Source of the DNA: Epiperipatus broadwayi
Lineage: Eukaryota; Onychophora; Udeonychophora; Euonychophora; Peripatidae
Direction: 5' to 3'
DNA length: 64,000 bases
Assembly (NCBI GenBank): GCA_028023455.1
Contig: JAQFVV010000519.1
Span: 218,501 to 282,500 of the forward strand
The notes beneath the pieces were generated by a model. That model had not been told where the DNA came from, searched no databases, and was given only the letters and a program-made list of their open reading frames with translations. This document shows positions 38,826 to 53,543 of the stretch, in pieces. Both the position numbers and the translations under genes were made by a program. Numbering within the stretch: the first letter of the stretch is position 1; each line of letters starts with the position of its first letter.

Positions 38826-39345
38826 ATTACCTCTTGCTTTTTTATTAAAATGATTGATTTACTCTTGACCAAAAATACCGTAACTTTAAAAAAAAAGACA
38901 CACATAAAGTCCAAAAAAAAAAAAAAAGAGAAAAAGCCCCGTAACTTTAAAGACACACACAAACTCAAAAACAATCTAAGATTAATAAACATTGACTTAT
39001 TACGTCTTGCTTTTGAATCAAATTATTGATTTACTCTTGCAAAAAAAATACTGTAACTTTAAAAAGACACACCTAAAGTCCAAAAAAATAATTCGAAAAA
39101 GCCCCGTAACTTTAAAGATATACACACAAACTTAAAAACAAGATAAGAATAATAAACATTTACTTATTATTTCTTGCTTTTGAATAAAATTATTGATTTA
39201 CTATTGCAAAAAAAAATAAAAAAGACTGTAACTTTAAAAAGACACACGTAAAGTCAAAAAAAAAAATTAGAAAAACACCGTAACTTTAAAGACATACACA
39301 CACAAACTCAAAAACAAGATAAGATTAATAAACATTTACAAAAAT
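38826..39345. repeat. Tandem array B, three units of about 170 bp
   Basis: Units start near 38828, 39000 and 39168 with TTACGTCTTGCTTTTGAAT-like sequence. They continue with ATTGATTTACTCTTG, two CGTAACTTTAAAGACACAC stretches, and end AAGATTAATAAACATTTAC. The array differs from array A just before it. Confidence 0.8.
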
Positions 39346-39834
39346 GAAAAAAAAAACTAACATCATATAATAGTATTAGTTAGTACAATATTTTATTACA
39401 AATCTAAGAAATCAGATCTTTTTAGATCAAATCGATCATTTAGGTCCGGCCCAGAATCATTATATGTATATGTTTTTGATTAGCATCAACGCCATCTGAA
39501 GGCAATCACCAAGGATGAGAATACAACCAAATTTTCTTTATGTTGAAAAAATAATAATTTAAAAGCAAAGCTATTTTGCTTTCTGTCTTCTTACTTATCA
39601 GAGAAGTAATAGGGCAAGATAAAAAAAGAAGAATGAACTTCTTTAGAGAAACAAATCTCTCATTCTAATTTTTCTGATTCTCAATTTATTTGTAGCATTT
39701 TAAATATTTTTTCACAATTCTTTTGACAATATCTCCATAACAAAGAAATACATTTATTTGTAGAAAAAGCAAAAAGGCATGCAAATATTTATTTTGCATT
39801 ATTTTTTTCAAAATATTCTAATGCAATGAGATAT

Positions 39835-39838
<4 letters not shown>

Positions 39839-39871
<33 letters not shown>
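39839..39871. repeat. (TA)n microsatellite
   Basis: About 16 TA units at the outer edge of the Penelope-like 3' tail. Confidence 0.9.
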
Positions 39872-39876
<5 letters not shown>

Positions 39877-39980
39877 TAACCCCATGTTCAAAATTCAGCC
39901 AGATCAGCAAAAAAAATTAAATTAAAACTTAACCCAAGGTTTCACTGCTTACAAGCAGACTTCTCAAGTGTAAAAACTAC

Positions 39981-39982
<2 letters not shown>

Positions 39983-40071
<89 letters not shown>
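39983..40071. repeat. Two (TA)n arrays in the Penelope-like 3' tail
   Basis: TA tracts at about 39983-40018 and 40028-40071, separated by GTAGTTAATA. They lie between the stop codon and the conserved tail, the same place as the long TA array after the second copy at 46.6 kb. Confidence 0.9.
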
Positions 40072-40074
<3 letters not shown>

Positions 40075-40078
<4 letters not shown>

Positions 40079-40248
40079 ACATTAGCCACAAATCCATTCA
40101 CTTCCCATCCACCCTTAATACTAAAAGAACTATTAAATAAGCTAATTGCTTCAGAATAATATATTTTCAATAATAAAGTTTCTTTAATTCTTCTTTTGAT
40201 TTCATTTCTCTCAAAGAAGACAACCTTAGCTTCATCAAAATTAATAGT
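40075..40248 (-). pseudogene. GIY-YIG endonuclease C-terminal end of a Penelope-like element
   Basis: The minus strand is open for 58 codons to a TAA at 40075-40077. It covers FDEAKVVFFERNEIKRR, which carries the glutamate of the GIY-YIG fold, then KETLLLKIYYSEAISLF and the tail IKGGWEVNGF. The same peptide, with about 11 changes in 55 residues, is at 46450-46620. The upstream GIY and YIG strands and the reverse transcriptase are missing, because the piece is truncated at 40248 against an inverted tail. In complete elements this domain nicks target DNA to prime reverse transcription. This fragment is inactive. Confidence 0.7.
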
Positions 40249-40375
40249 GAGAAATCTGCTTGTAGCAGTGAAACCTTTGGTTGTGTTTTAATTTTATTTA
40301 TTTTTTGCTGGTCTGTTTGAATTTTGGATTTGGGGTAATTTTAATTATATATTGACTAATTTAGCTTCATGCTTG

Positions 40376-40376
<1 letters not shown>

Positions 40377-40465
<89 letters not shown>

Positions 40466-40466
40466 C
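40377..40466. repeat. (TA)n(CA)n microsatellite
   Basis: About 38 TA units followed by about 6 CA units. Confidence 0.95.
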
Positions 40467-41110
40467 AGAACATTGTGATAACAGTATCTAGAAGTAAACA
40501 CTGTAGTTTTATCACAAATATATATATAAGTATTTTCTTAGTAGATTGTGTAACTTTTAATAAAGATCACTGAATACATTTTTATTGGGATTGAGAAACC
40601 AAAGATAAAAAAATATTGCATATAAAATTAACATCTAAACATAATGTAAAGGTGGATATTACTCAAAATTAGCAATTTTTTATTAAATTTGTATGTTTAA
40701 AAGTTGCAGAAAAATATGTGCTTGGTGCTTTGATTGTACTTTATTGTCTCAAATGAACACAATAAAATAAGTTTAAGATTTAACTAGTAAAAATTGGTAA
40801 CTAAAAAAATAACATAAATTAAACTTATAAAATATAAGAACATCTGCATATTTGTTAAATATATGTTTTATAAAAGTACATATTTTTGTGGTTTCTGTTT
40901 CTTGTTTGTGAATTTAAAAATACGTAATTGAATATAATTAATTCATGTTGTTTTTCAAATGGAATATTTAAATCTATAGGTCTTAGAGGCAAGATATTAT
41001 CTTTAAAATAACAATTAGAAAATACTCTTAATTAAAAAAACAAGAAAAATATATTGAAAATTGTTTCAATTTAATTATGAACTGGAAAATTAACTTTCTT
41101 GTGACATCAG
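40467..41110. other. Intergenic, no gene recognised
   Basis: AT-rich DNA ending at TTCTTGTGACATCAG, a possible but poor 3' splice site. Confidence 0.4.
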
Positions 41111-41413
41111 ATCAATAATAATGAGAAAGTAGTTTCTGAACAAAATCTGTGCAGTTTATGTTTAAAATCACAGAGACGGCTAATTTCTAAACAACTAGTG
41201 AAAACATTCCACCATGTAAAAAGAAATTATAATACTTTTAATGAAGAATTAGTTATATCATATCATAGAAATATGAAAAATATACACTGTGGCACAGTAA
41301 TTACAATGAGAAGGACTATACCTCTTTTATGTGTCAGCTGTATTATGTTCTCCCAAAGAGAACAGAACCTATCATATATACCATCTAAAAATTTATTTGT
41401 AAAATCTGTATGA
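41111..41413 (+). CDS. Hypothetical open frame, possible terminal exon (weak)
   Basis: An uninterrupted frame of about 100 codons follows a TGACATCAG acceptor-like site and ends in TGA at 41411-41413. The peptide is basic, with several Cys (SLCLKSQRR near the start; LLCVSCIMFS later) and an aromatic/basic middle (FHHVKRNYN). No known domain, signal peptide or clear membrane span is visible. With this base composition about one frame of this length is expected by chance in the window. No polyadenylation signal stands out close by; the next good AATAAA is over 300 bp away. It lies beside Penelope-like debris and could be an old transposon fragment. Confidence 0.2.
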   Translation: MNNNEKVVSEQNLCSLCLKSQRRLISKQLVKTFHHVKRNYNTFNEELVISYHRNMKNIHCGTVITMRRTIPLLCVSCIMFSQREQNLSYIPSKNLFVKSV

Positions 41414-43987
41414 AATTATGGATAAAATTATTTAAATTTATACTCAATCTGGTCAATAAGAAATTTAGACAGTTAAATTTGAGTAATTTTATTTATCATT
41501 TAATTTCTATTCATAAAAATATTAATGCACAATACACATAATTGTAATTGTTTAAATGTAACAAAAAATTTAAAATAACGTTAATAACTAGAGCAAATAT
41601 AAGAAAAATGTAAAAAATAGTCTGCAGTAAAACAAAAGAATTATATTTTAACCAATCATAACTTGAAATTGCCAGTGATTTCTTGTGTCTCAGAAATTAC
41701 AAATGCTGATTATTCATTTCTGTAGTCTTTTGTCATCTAAAATTAAATATTTTGAATAAAAATCTAAATGTAGACTCAGTATTAGACAATATAGTGTAAA
41801 ATAATCATAGTGTACATAAATATTTATGAAAAATAGTATTGTTTTCCTAGTTGTCACCAAATGTTATTGATGCGTAAATAGCAGTGAACATTATGTACTT
41901 GTCTTGAATAGGGATTAAGTGATTTACTTTCCCTTGATAATTTTTTTTTGTAAGATTTCATTTTTTTTTTTTTGTAAATTAATGTAAAAACATGAATATA
42001 AATATAAAAAATTATGATATGTTCAAAATATATTATGAAAACATAAAACATTTTGGATTGATTTCTGACTTTGACAGTTGGGAACACGAGATGGTGCAAA
42101 ATGCAGAAATTACACTTATTTTTTATAATAATCAGTTAACTGATTTTAAAATAAATGTTTTTCTACCCCATTTATTGTCCTGAAAAGGATCTAATGGCAA
42201 ATACCCATTGTTTAATATTTTATTTGGAATCAAATTTTTTAATAAATTAAAATTGAAATTATCAAATGACAGATAAAATTTTAAAGCAACGAAACAGAAT
42301 TCAGATAAATTCAAAATGATACAGATTGCTTGCAGAAGAATAGTATAAGAGACATGAAAGCAAAACGCCCAATCATGGAGTTGTCTATATGTACTTTTCT
42401 ACAACCAAATCATACATGTACCCACAAAAGTTATGAACATAATCACACATTTATATTGGTAATTGATTTCAAAAATTATAAGAAAATGAAATCTTTCTAA
42501 TCTTTATTATGATTATTTAAAATCATATTTCTATAATGGTGTCATTATATTAAGCATAAAGCACATTTGTCGAAGGTTTTAGCCTTTCACATTATTATTA
42601 TATTATCTGCTTGTGCTTAATAAATTTAATATATTTATATTATTGTTTTTTGCATATGTATATTGATAATATGAATGTAAGTCTAAATTTGTATTCTTTA
42701 TAATAACAATTCAATACATAAAAAATATTTAACCCAACAAGTACAATTCTTTGGAGAAGGCAAAAATATTATTTACAGAATGACTAGAAAGATATTATAT
42801 TTTCACATTTCACAACTATAAAAATAGCTTCCTGAGATTTAAATCCATTTAACAACTTGGGTTTGAAATAAAAGAGCTCCTTTTACTTAGTTTCATTTAC
42901 CATTATTATGCATGAAATTAATGTTATTCTTTAGGAAAATAAAAAATAAAATAAAAGAAATAATATTTGGTTAATAAAGTGTGCTATCCATTTTACATAG
43001 ACATGATTTGTCTGAATAAACAATATGTTCCTCAATGCAACATCATGTTTTTTTTAAAGTAATAGATTAATCTAAGTGAGATATTGGTATAGGACCAAGT
43101 TAATATAATTTAAAACAAATGTAATAAACTGTATTTAGTTCTAAAATGGTTATATAAAGAAAAAAACCCATAAATGTCAATTAAGTAAATCTTAAGATCA
43201 TATTGTTTTCTTTTAAAGGTAACTTCTGATGAATTTGTTTTGAAGAAACATAATTATTGTGCAATTATAATCACAGATAATTATTGTTGGTTTTAGTGTA
43301 TTTATTATTTTCATTTATTAAACTGTTTTGTAATACATTTTAAATAATATTTAAAACCATATGATTGTAATAAGTTATACATTTTTTTGGTTTATGTTGT
43401 AATCAAATTATTTTTTTTGGTAGAGGTTGCTAGAGTTAAGTGAACAACCAATATATACTCAAGTCAATTATTTTTTAGATAGTATGCTTCTGTCCTCTAG
43501 AGATAACAGTCCTAAATTTTGTAACATCATTATTTTTTTTTAATTTGGTAAAAAAATAAAGTGTGAAACTTCATCCATAATGAACCGGTAAACAATTTTG
43601 GTGAGACACTCTATATATTTATGCTATTTTCTACCATTTTAAAAAAAAGCTTTCTACATTAAAAATTACCATGTCTTGAAAGTTAGATTTGTTAAACAAA
43701 ACGAAAAATGAAGGAATTAACCAAAAGTATCAATCAAATTCTTGTTTTATCTAAATTAAGGAAAACAAATATTTTCCAAGTTAGAACTAATTATTTAATA
43801 ACTTTTCTTCTTTATTAATATCTTCCTGGTATGGAAGAAGAATAAGTAAAAGGAATATTAGAAGAAAAAAGAAAAGAATTAGAAACATTTTTCCTGTGCT
43901 TTCTAAAATTATATCGTCTGCTTTTATCAATAATGGAGGTACTTGATACATTGGAATATATTTAATTCACTAATAATTATCTAGGAA
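41414..43987. other. Intergenic, no gene recognised
   Basis: AT-rich. At about 43831-43950 a short frame rich in Arg/Lys (GRRISKRNIRRKKKRIRN) is open for about 40 codons, but without any context to support it. Overlapping frames on both strands at 41854-42314 are chance openings. Confidence 0.45.
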
Positions 43988-44130
<143 letters not shown>

Positions 44131-46078
44131 TATCATCGTGAATTTTTTTTTTTTTTAAAAAAAGACTTATTTGAAATAAATGTGAAAATTAAATATAAAT
44201 GCATTCTTTGAAAGAAAAATACTATTTGAAAGTAAAGTACTAACACTATGAAAGACAACTTAATAATATCTTTAGTGACCTGAGAATAAAATTAAAGTAT
44301 ATGTTATACTGTATGCAAAGCGGAATTCTTTTAGCTTCATTAATTTTCTAATTCAACTGCAGGTATTTTCATACTAATCTCTAGGAAAAAGTGTGCATCT
44401 TTTCAATGTTTTAGTTAGCTAACTATACATATAGTCTTTAAATAATGTGTATGTTTATCATGATGTTATCATATTCATTTTCATTACAATCCAAATCTTT
44501 ATCATTATAATCCAATTGGGAAGTCAGCTTCATCTCTACTACATATTTATACATGTCTATTATTATAATTGTTAAATAAAAAAATTCATTGTAAAATAAT
44601 GTGTTTATTACTTTCAGTGCTTCGTGGAATGTGATTGGATAGTAACACTTCACCTGGATAGACAGCTCAGCAGAGAAATAGTTCTGCTAATGAGAAAATG
44701 TGCATTTATTTATTTAATGTTTTTTTTTTAAAAAAAAAAGAAAAAAAAACTAATTGGTAAAATTTTATTTTGTTTTATAATATTAATTTATGTTAAAGTT
44801 TATAGTTATTACATCATATTTTAAGGATCTTGTAATGACAAGTGTAGATTGTACTATCATTATTTTGGGTGAAGTTTGTATTTGATATGAAATGATACCT
44901 ATGAAATATATCTGATTTATTATATGCAACTGGAGGTATGAATTTTGCCTGTTAGGTACTTAAAGAAAAATGTTTTATATTTTTAATGGGTAAAACCGTA
45001 CTTAAATTTATCAGAAGTAACTATAAAGAATGCTAAAATAAGATATTTCTTGTGTAAAATTTCAACAGATTTTATATTGTACTATTTAAGTAACTTAGTA
45101 AGACTTATTTTTTCATAGTATGTCCACTTTATTTAACTTTAAGCTTGTATGTTATACACTGCTGTCAAATATTCCTTCATTAGAATTAAATTTATTGTAC
45201 TTTTCTGCTATCATGTACAATCGCGGAGCTGAGACATGTGTATTTTTAATTCGTTGGTTTCAGATATTGATTGAAGTATACATTTTAATATAGGTTTATT
45301 ATTATTAGTGTGTTTTGTTATCTTGCCTCAGTGTAGAGGTGGTATATGTTTAATATAAGCATATTTTGATGTTTATAATGTATTTTATTTTGTGGGATAA
45401 AGATGCTCTCCCCAAAATATTTTATTTTCCATGAGTGGATTAGTTTGATATAGTGTTCTGGTACGTTTGGTAGTCAAGGTGATCAATTCTCATGAAGAGG
45501 ATGCTCAAGAATTTATATAACATATATACTTAAGGTGTTTTAATCCCAAGAGAGGATTATATTTAGTGTGTGTTTGTGTCTTTAGGTGGTGAGATGGAGT
45601 CCTCCACACCTATGCATTTTTATGCTTGAGAAATAGACTAAAAACCACCAAATGCTTCAGTGTAGTATTTTTCTCTGCAAACATTAGTTGTTGTGTTTGC
45701 ATTCCTCATGTAAAATTAAGTATTGCTTTCCACTATAGAAAGTGTAGATTATTGTGCTCTGTTTAAAAGTTATGGCAAGGATAAATGTTAGATTTGAGGT
45801 GTTAGTTCCTCAAGGTGCACTTTATTATCAGTAGTGCCTTAGTAGTTGAGATCAATATATGCATTGTGTTACTGAGCCTTGCTGGTAGTTCACAAGCAAA
45901 ACGATGGAGAAAATTAATTTAAATATGCATATTTTAAAATGCTTATTTATTAAAGAAATATTCGAACACAATATTTTACTGTTATTAATAGTTAAGAAAT
46001 CTTCTTAGCTTAAATTTAGACATTTATAATTAAAATATTTATCATAATTTATGTGGACATTAAGTTAAATATGAAATG
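44131..46078. other. Intergenic; less AT-rich unrecognised stretch at 45.1-45.9 kb
   Basis: No frame survives. The stretch 45.1-45.9 kb is noticeably richer in G and T than its flanks and may be older repeat DNA. I looked in it for the reverse transcriptase expected upstream of the Penelope-like fragment and could not recognise one. Confidence 0.4.
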
Positions 46079-46717
<639 letters not shown>

Positions 46718-46759
46718 GTAGTTTTTGTAGTTCTTTACACTTGAGAAGTCTTCTTGTAA

Positions 46760-49282
<2,523 letters not shown>

Positions 49283-49791
49283 TTAAATTAATAATATTAT
49301 GTATTAAAATAATAATTATATTTAAAATGTCAGATTTAAAAATGATTTAAATGAATTTCATTTCTAAAACATTTATTAATTTTTGGTTATTTTAAATATA
49401 GACAGAAAAAAATATATATTTTTAATTTAATGATAGTTGACATATAACCACATTTTGGGTAATTATAGGTTAATAGTAAAAAGCTAAAATTTTATATTGT
49501 GCCCATGAGTTTTGATCATCCTCATCAATGGTAGATATTACTGGTTAAATCACCATTTAAGCATAATACTGTATGAAATGTGATGTCATTCAAACAAATT
49601 AAATTGATGCCATTGGTCAATACTTAGTCAACTATCATTAATTTTAAATATATATATATATATTTTTCTGTCTATATTTAAAATAACCAAAAATTAATAA
49701 ATATTTTAGAAATGAAATTAATTTAAATCATTTTTAAATGCGACTATTTTAAATATAATTATTGTTTTAATATATGATATTATTAATTGAT
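49283..49791. mobile_element. Inverted-repeat element, about 510 bp
   Basis: The left arm (about 49283-49441) and right arm (about 49629-49791) are inverted copies with roughly 90 percent identity by eye. Shared stretches include TAATTATATTTAAAAT, ATTTAAAAATGATTTAAAT, AATTTTTGGTTATTTTAAAT and ATAGACAGAAAAA. The loop is about 187 bp and less AT-rich. There is no frame. It is MITE-like, but no target duplication is clear. Confidence 0.7.
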
Positions 49792-50639
49792 TTTTTAATA
49801 AGAAGTTTAATAATAAATAGTTATATTTAAAATAGATAACTATTATGATAATTTAAAAATTATTTGTTATCTTGTAATCAATAATTGTTTATTCTTTATT
49901 TAGTAGAATTTGAAAGAATTATACATTTAAAGTTTTGAAGAAGCATTGTAATGAAAATAAATTAAGGTTAAATGTATTATTATTATTGCAACATTTACTG
50001 AATCTACTAAACCTAGATAAAGTTTGTATTGATTTAAAACTATTGCATTGAAAATGTGTCATGATTTATAGTATATATACATAATGTATAGGTATTGCGG
50101 ACCAAGAGCAAAATATTATGATAATCAATGCTATAATTAAAATGTTATCTTTTTTTTATTTATAAAAAATAAAAAATCTTTTGATTATTAATAGCTGTAA
50201 TGAAGTGGTCTGAGTATTCAAGATGGAAAACAAACATATCAAACCCTGCTATGTAGAGATTAATTGGAAAAAATAAAAAGGAATGTTTATAATCTAAGTG
50301 ATAAGCTAAATTAAAAGGATTGGCTGATTCATACTTTTCAGGGGGGATATCTGAATTGGTTCTTAGGAGTGGGATTGATAAGTTTTAGTCAGTGCTGTGA
50401 GATTTTATTCTTTCTTTACCAGTCGTTCTGGGCAAGTTGTTCACTACTTTGGCTCCAGAATTCTCCAATCATCCAGCTAATAGAGATTAATTAATGGACT
50501 AGATTACTGCTGATATTTTTTTTAAAAATCTATTATACAGTTCTTTTAAGAACTCTTGATTTCCTAAGGATTTAATGAACCATTCAAAATAATGAATGAA
50601 CATTTAACAAAAAATAATATAATATACAATACCAAAAGA
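49792..50639. other. Intergenic, no gene recognised
   Basis: AT-rich DNA without supported features. Confidence 0.5.
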
Positions 50640-50870
50640 GGAAAACATGAAGCAATCTACCAGAGAGTCCAGTAAAATGGCCATGGGGTAGACAACTAGC
50701 CGATGCACATGTCCTTTCTCTGTCCCAATCATCAAGATGTGATTACGTCAGTTGCAACTGCCATGATGATGACAAAAGCCACCTTGAGATGAAATCCTCA
50801 CCTCACAGTGAGTTGAATTGAAGCCCACCCAAACCCAGTCTGGAGAAGATGAAAAAGCCTATATAAGTTT
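50640..50870. other. Less AT-rich island, unrecognised
   Basis: About 230 bp close to even base composition in an AT-rich setting, with CACCTCACAGTGAGTTG and AAGCCCACCCAAACCCAG. No frame stays open through it. An old repeat such as a SINE or LINE piece is likelier than a gene, but I recognise no family. Confidence 0.3.
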
Positions 50871-52239
50871 CTTTTAAAAATGTTTTATTATTGAATTAAT
50901 TCATTCTGATATCTCCGATAATTAGAAATATGTTATTTATTATTATAATTAATCATTTAAAAGAGAGAGAGAGAGAGAGTTGACTCTCATATATATATAT
51001 ATATATTGGTTTTACAGTTACTAGGGGCATAATAATAAAGCTTTTACTTAAATCTTTTAATTCATTTTTCTATTTCAAATTCTAGTATTTTCAACAAAGG
51101 TTGCAATTAGATTATTTTTTGTTGCTATTTGTTTTTCTTCTTGTCATTACTCCTGAAATTTGTCATACCTAAATATAGATGTGTATATATGCACACATAT
51201 GCTTTAAATATTCGGTAAATACGATATCTCATGTTGAATATCTAAAAATGTATTTAACCGTATATCCTTTTTAAATTATTTTTTGTCACTGCTGTACCTT
51301 ATGATGAGTGCAAAAGGAATTTATTCATTGTAAATTTCCTGTAAGCAAGTCCACTAATAACTTTATATTTAGAATAGTAGTAAGTGTATAATTTTGCTGT
51401 GTGTATATACATGTATAAGAATTTATCGTAAAAGGCAAATAGATACAGTACCTTATGTTGAGTACTATATGGTATCTGAACTAATGCAACCTTATTGACA
51501 TGTTGAAAAATATGAAATTATTGATATATTTCATAGTGCAAATATACATATGTATAGTTGTTTTTTTTATTATATCACTATCAAAAAAAAAAAAAAGGTT
51601 TTAAAGTCCTGAGTAAAAGTGTATGCCTGTATGACCGAAAATATCTTATCTAAAAATGTACAGGGTAAAAAATTCAGACCACTTCCATTCTTTATGAAAT
51701 ATTGTATTGTAAATAGCTTTAGGGGTTTATTTATTTTGGTATTCATTTAAATTGTATTTATATATTTATCTATTTAAAAGCATCAAATATATATACGGGT
51801 TGTGATAATAATTCATTTGTTTATTTTTATAACATTTAAAGTATGACAGTGGTGGGTAGTTGGGATTAAATAAATATTTAATCATAATATTAAAATTGTT
51901 TTGTTTTCGTATTATTATTTATTTGATAAAATGTATTCCTTCCTTATCAACCACATACCTGTAATAATCATTTAACTTACCCATTGAAGACCCTAGATGT
52001 AGAGTACTGACTAGCCACATGAGATATCATTCTACCAGGGTGTTAAATCTTATACTTATGCTCCGCTAAACATATGGTGTTGCACATCCTTCTAGGTTGG
52101 GGAAAAATTTATTTTTAATTCTTTTATAGAAGTGGCATGCAAAATCTATCTGTAATTAGACTTTTCAAAGGTGTGTACCTACCATAGGTTTTAAAACATT
52201 CGAGCATTTGTATAAGATATCAACTAAAGGGGTTTTTAA
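50871..52239. other. Intergenic with (GA)n(TA)n at about 50962-51006
   Basis: No gene is recognised. The stretch 51.95-52.24 kb is slightly less AT-rich and leads into the frame called next. Confidence 0.4.
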
Positions 52240-52246
52240 TTGGCAG

Positions 52247-52443
52247 AGTCCTGCCAATTCACTCTTTCTATCAGTTTAGCTGGAAATACCAATATATATA
52301 AGTACAAACAATCAGCTAAATTGATATCCATTTCTTTACCTGTTAAATCTTGGTTACTTCATGTTCAGTGCAATATTAGGAATAGAAATTCCACATGGGA
52401 GTATGGTCCTGTACTATATATATGTTGTGAATGTTCAGATTGA
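52247..52443 (+). CDS. Hypothetical open frame, possible terminal exon (weak)
   Basis: After an acceptor-like TTTTTAATTGGCAG the frame is open for 64 codons to a TGA at 52441-52443. An AATAAA follows at 52473-52478. The peptide mixes hydrophobic and polar residues (SCQFTLSISLAGNTN, then LISISLPVKSWLLHV) and has four Cys in the last third, including CCEC near the end. There is no recognised domain and no upstream exon. A translated repeat or a chance frame is equally possible. Confidence 0.2.
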
Positions 52444-53387
52444 TGATCCAGGTATATATATATAAAAAGAAAAATAAAGAAGTTTGTTGATCTTATTTGA
52501 TTTTTCCTTTGCTTAATAGATAGATAATGTAAGATCTTGGAAATGTAAATTTAAATTTGATCACCATGGCAACCTTAAAGCTTTTAAATAGAATTATGTA
52601 CTGTTGATTCTAGCTTTAAAATAAAAATAACTTCACTATAATCAAACTTAAGAAAAACATATAAATAAATAAATTTATTTAAAAAAAAAAAAAAAAAAAA
52701 CAAACAATTCAGTACAATATAAGTTTACCTAAATAGGATCGATATTATTTTACATATTTCATATATGAATGCAGTCACCATAGTAACATTATTACATACA
52801 GTTCAATGTTTTTATGTTGTGTATATTTGTTTATAAATTAATTTAAAAAAATATTATTATTAAAAAAATATAGATATGTGTAAATTATTGATGTTTATCA
52901 AGTAAATAAAAAGGTTGTTATATCAATTTTGTATTTTGGTTTGTAAATAATAATAAAAAATTGTAATCGAATTTGGATTTAATTTTCATGTATCTTTTTT
53001 TCCAAACTTACCTTACAAACCGCGCAAAAACTACTATAAAAAAATTGATAAAATTGAGGTTTATTTGAGTAATATTGGATGGTCATCAAGATACGAGAAA
53101 CGTCAGAAAGAGAACCTATAAAAAAGATGCGACAAAATATAACAGGATTTTTTTTCATCATTTTGCTATAGTCAAGGACAGACCTATTTTCTGTGTCTTA
53201 ACAAATAAAGTTTTTCAATATTTTTTTTTGTGTGTAAAACCATAAAACATGGAAAAATAGTGGAATTATCTGCCCGTTCAATCATTTAGAGGGCAGTTGC
53301 GAAAAGTTTCCGGGGAAGTGGCAGCAAAGTGTAAAAAAAAAAAAAGAAACCTATGAAGTAAAAAAAAAAAAATGCTTTATAAAAAAA
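52444..53387. other. Intergenic, no gene recognised
   Basis: AT-rich with homopolymer A runs near 52680-52700 and 53330-53390. No supported feature. Confidence 0.45.
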
Positions 53388-53543
53388 ATGGATTTGCGTA
53401 AACATCGTCTCATGGGTAAAGGAACAGGGACCAACTGGATCAATTCACATCATAAAAGGGATAATCAAAGTGCACTCACCTCTTCGGACAGAAAAAGAAA
53501 ACTTTTAGTGAAGCATTATAAAGTTTGTGATTATTATTTCTGA
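53388..53543 (+). CDS. Small basic open frame, 51 codons, hypothetical
   Basis: A frame with a true ATG encodes 51 residues, starting MDLRKHRLMGKGTG and ending KVCDYYF before a TGA. It is strongly basic, with KRDN and DRKRK clusters, and its DNA is clearly less AT-rich than the poly-A runs before it. There is no signal peptide, membrane span or known domain. It could be a small protein, an exon, or part of an old transposon. No promoter or polyadenylation signal is evident beside it. Frames of this length are expected by chance. Confidence 0.2.
   Translation: MDLRKHRLMGKGTGTNWINSHHKRDNQSALTSSDRKRKLLVKHYKVCDYYF

Larger units (their letters stand above)
37660..39530. mobile_element. TIR element of about 1.9 kb filled with tandem repeats
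   Basis: The first 38 bases (37660-37697) and the last 38 (39493-39530) are inverted copies with about 5 mismatches. Both contain TCTCATCCTTG and GCCTTCAGATG. Inside are a less AT-rich head (37.7-38.0 kb, with an inverted pair around GGCTGCCGG and CAGCTGCCAT), then two different tandem arrays. No transposase is present. It is a non-autonomous DNA element by structure; the superfamily is unknown and the target duplication uncertain. Confidence 0.55.
39874..40355. mobile_element. Penelope-like element fragments in opposite orientation
   Basis: On the minus strand lies the coding end of a Penelope-like protein (40075-40248). It is followed by (TA)n and then a 3' tail with ACTTGAGAAGTCTGCTTGTA and GCAGTGAAACC (39874-39990). 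Directly next to the coding end, at 40245-40355, a second copy of the same tail runs on the plus strand (GAGAAATCTGCTTGTAGCAG, then GTGAAACC). The two tails form an inverted repeat of about 105 bp. The coding piece is cut exactly where the second tail begins. Inverted and truncated copies are typical of Penelope-like insertions. Confidence 0.7.

Noticed and set aside
38801-38992. Phe-rich minus-strand frame
   Set aside because: Translation of A-rich tandem repeat units on the other strand.
38250-39345. Possible CRISPR-like array
   Set aside because: Units are diverged tandem repeats without unique spacers, in a eukaryotic setting inside a transposon.
43831-43950. Arg/Lys-rich short frame that could be taken for a basic peptide
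   Set aside because: It arises from an AGAA-rich stretch; no start context and no conservation evidence.
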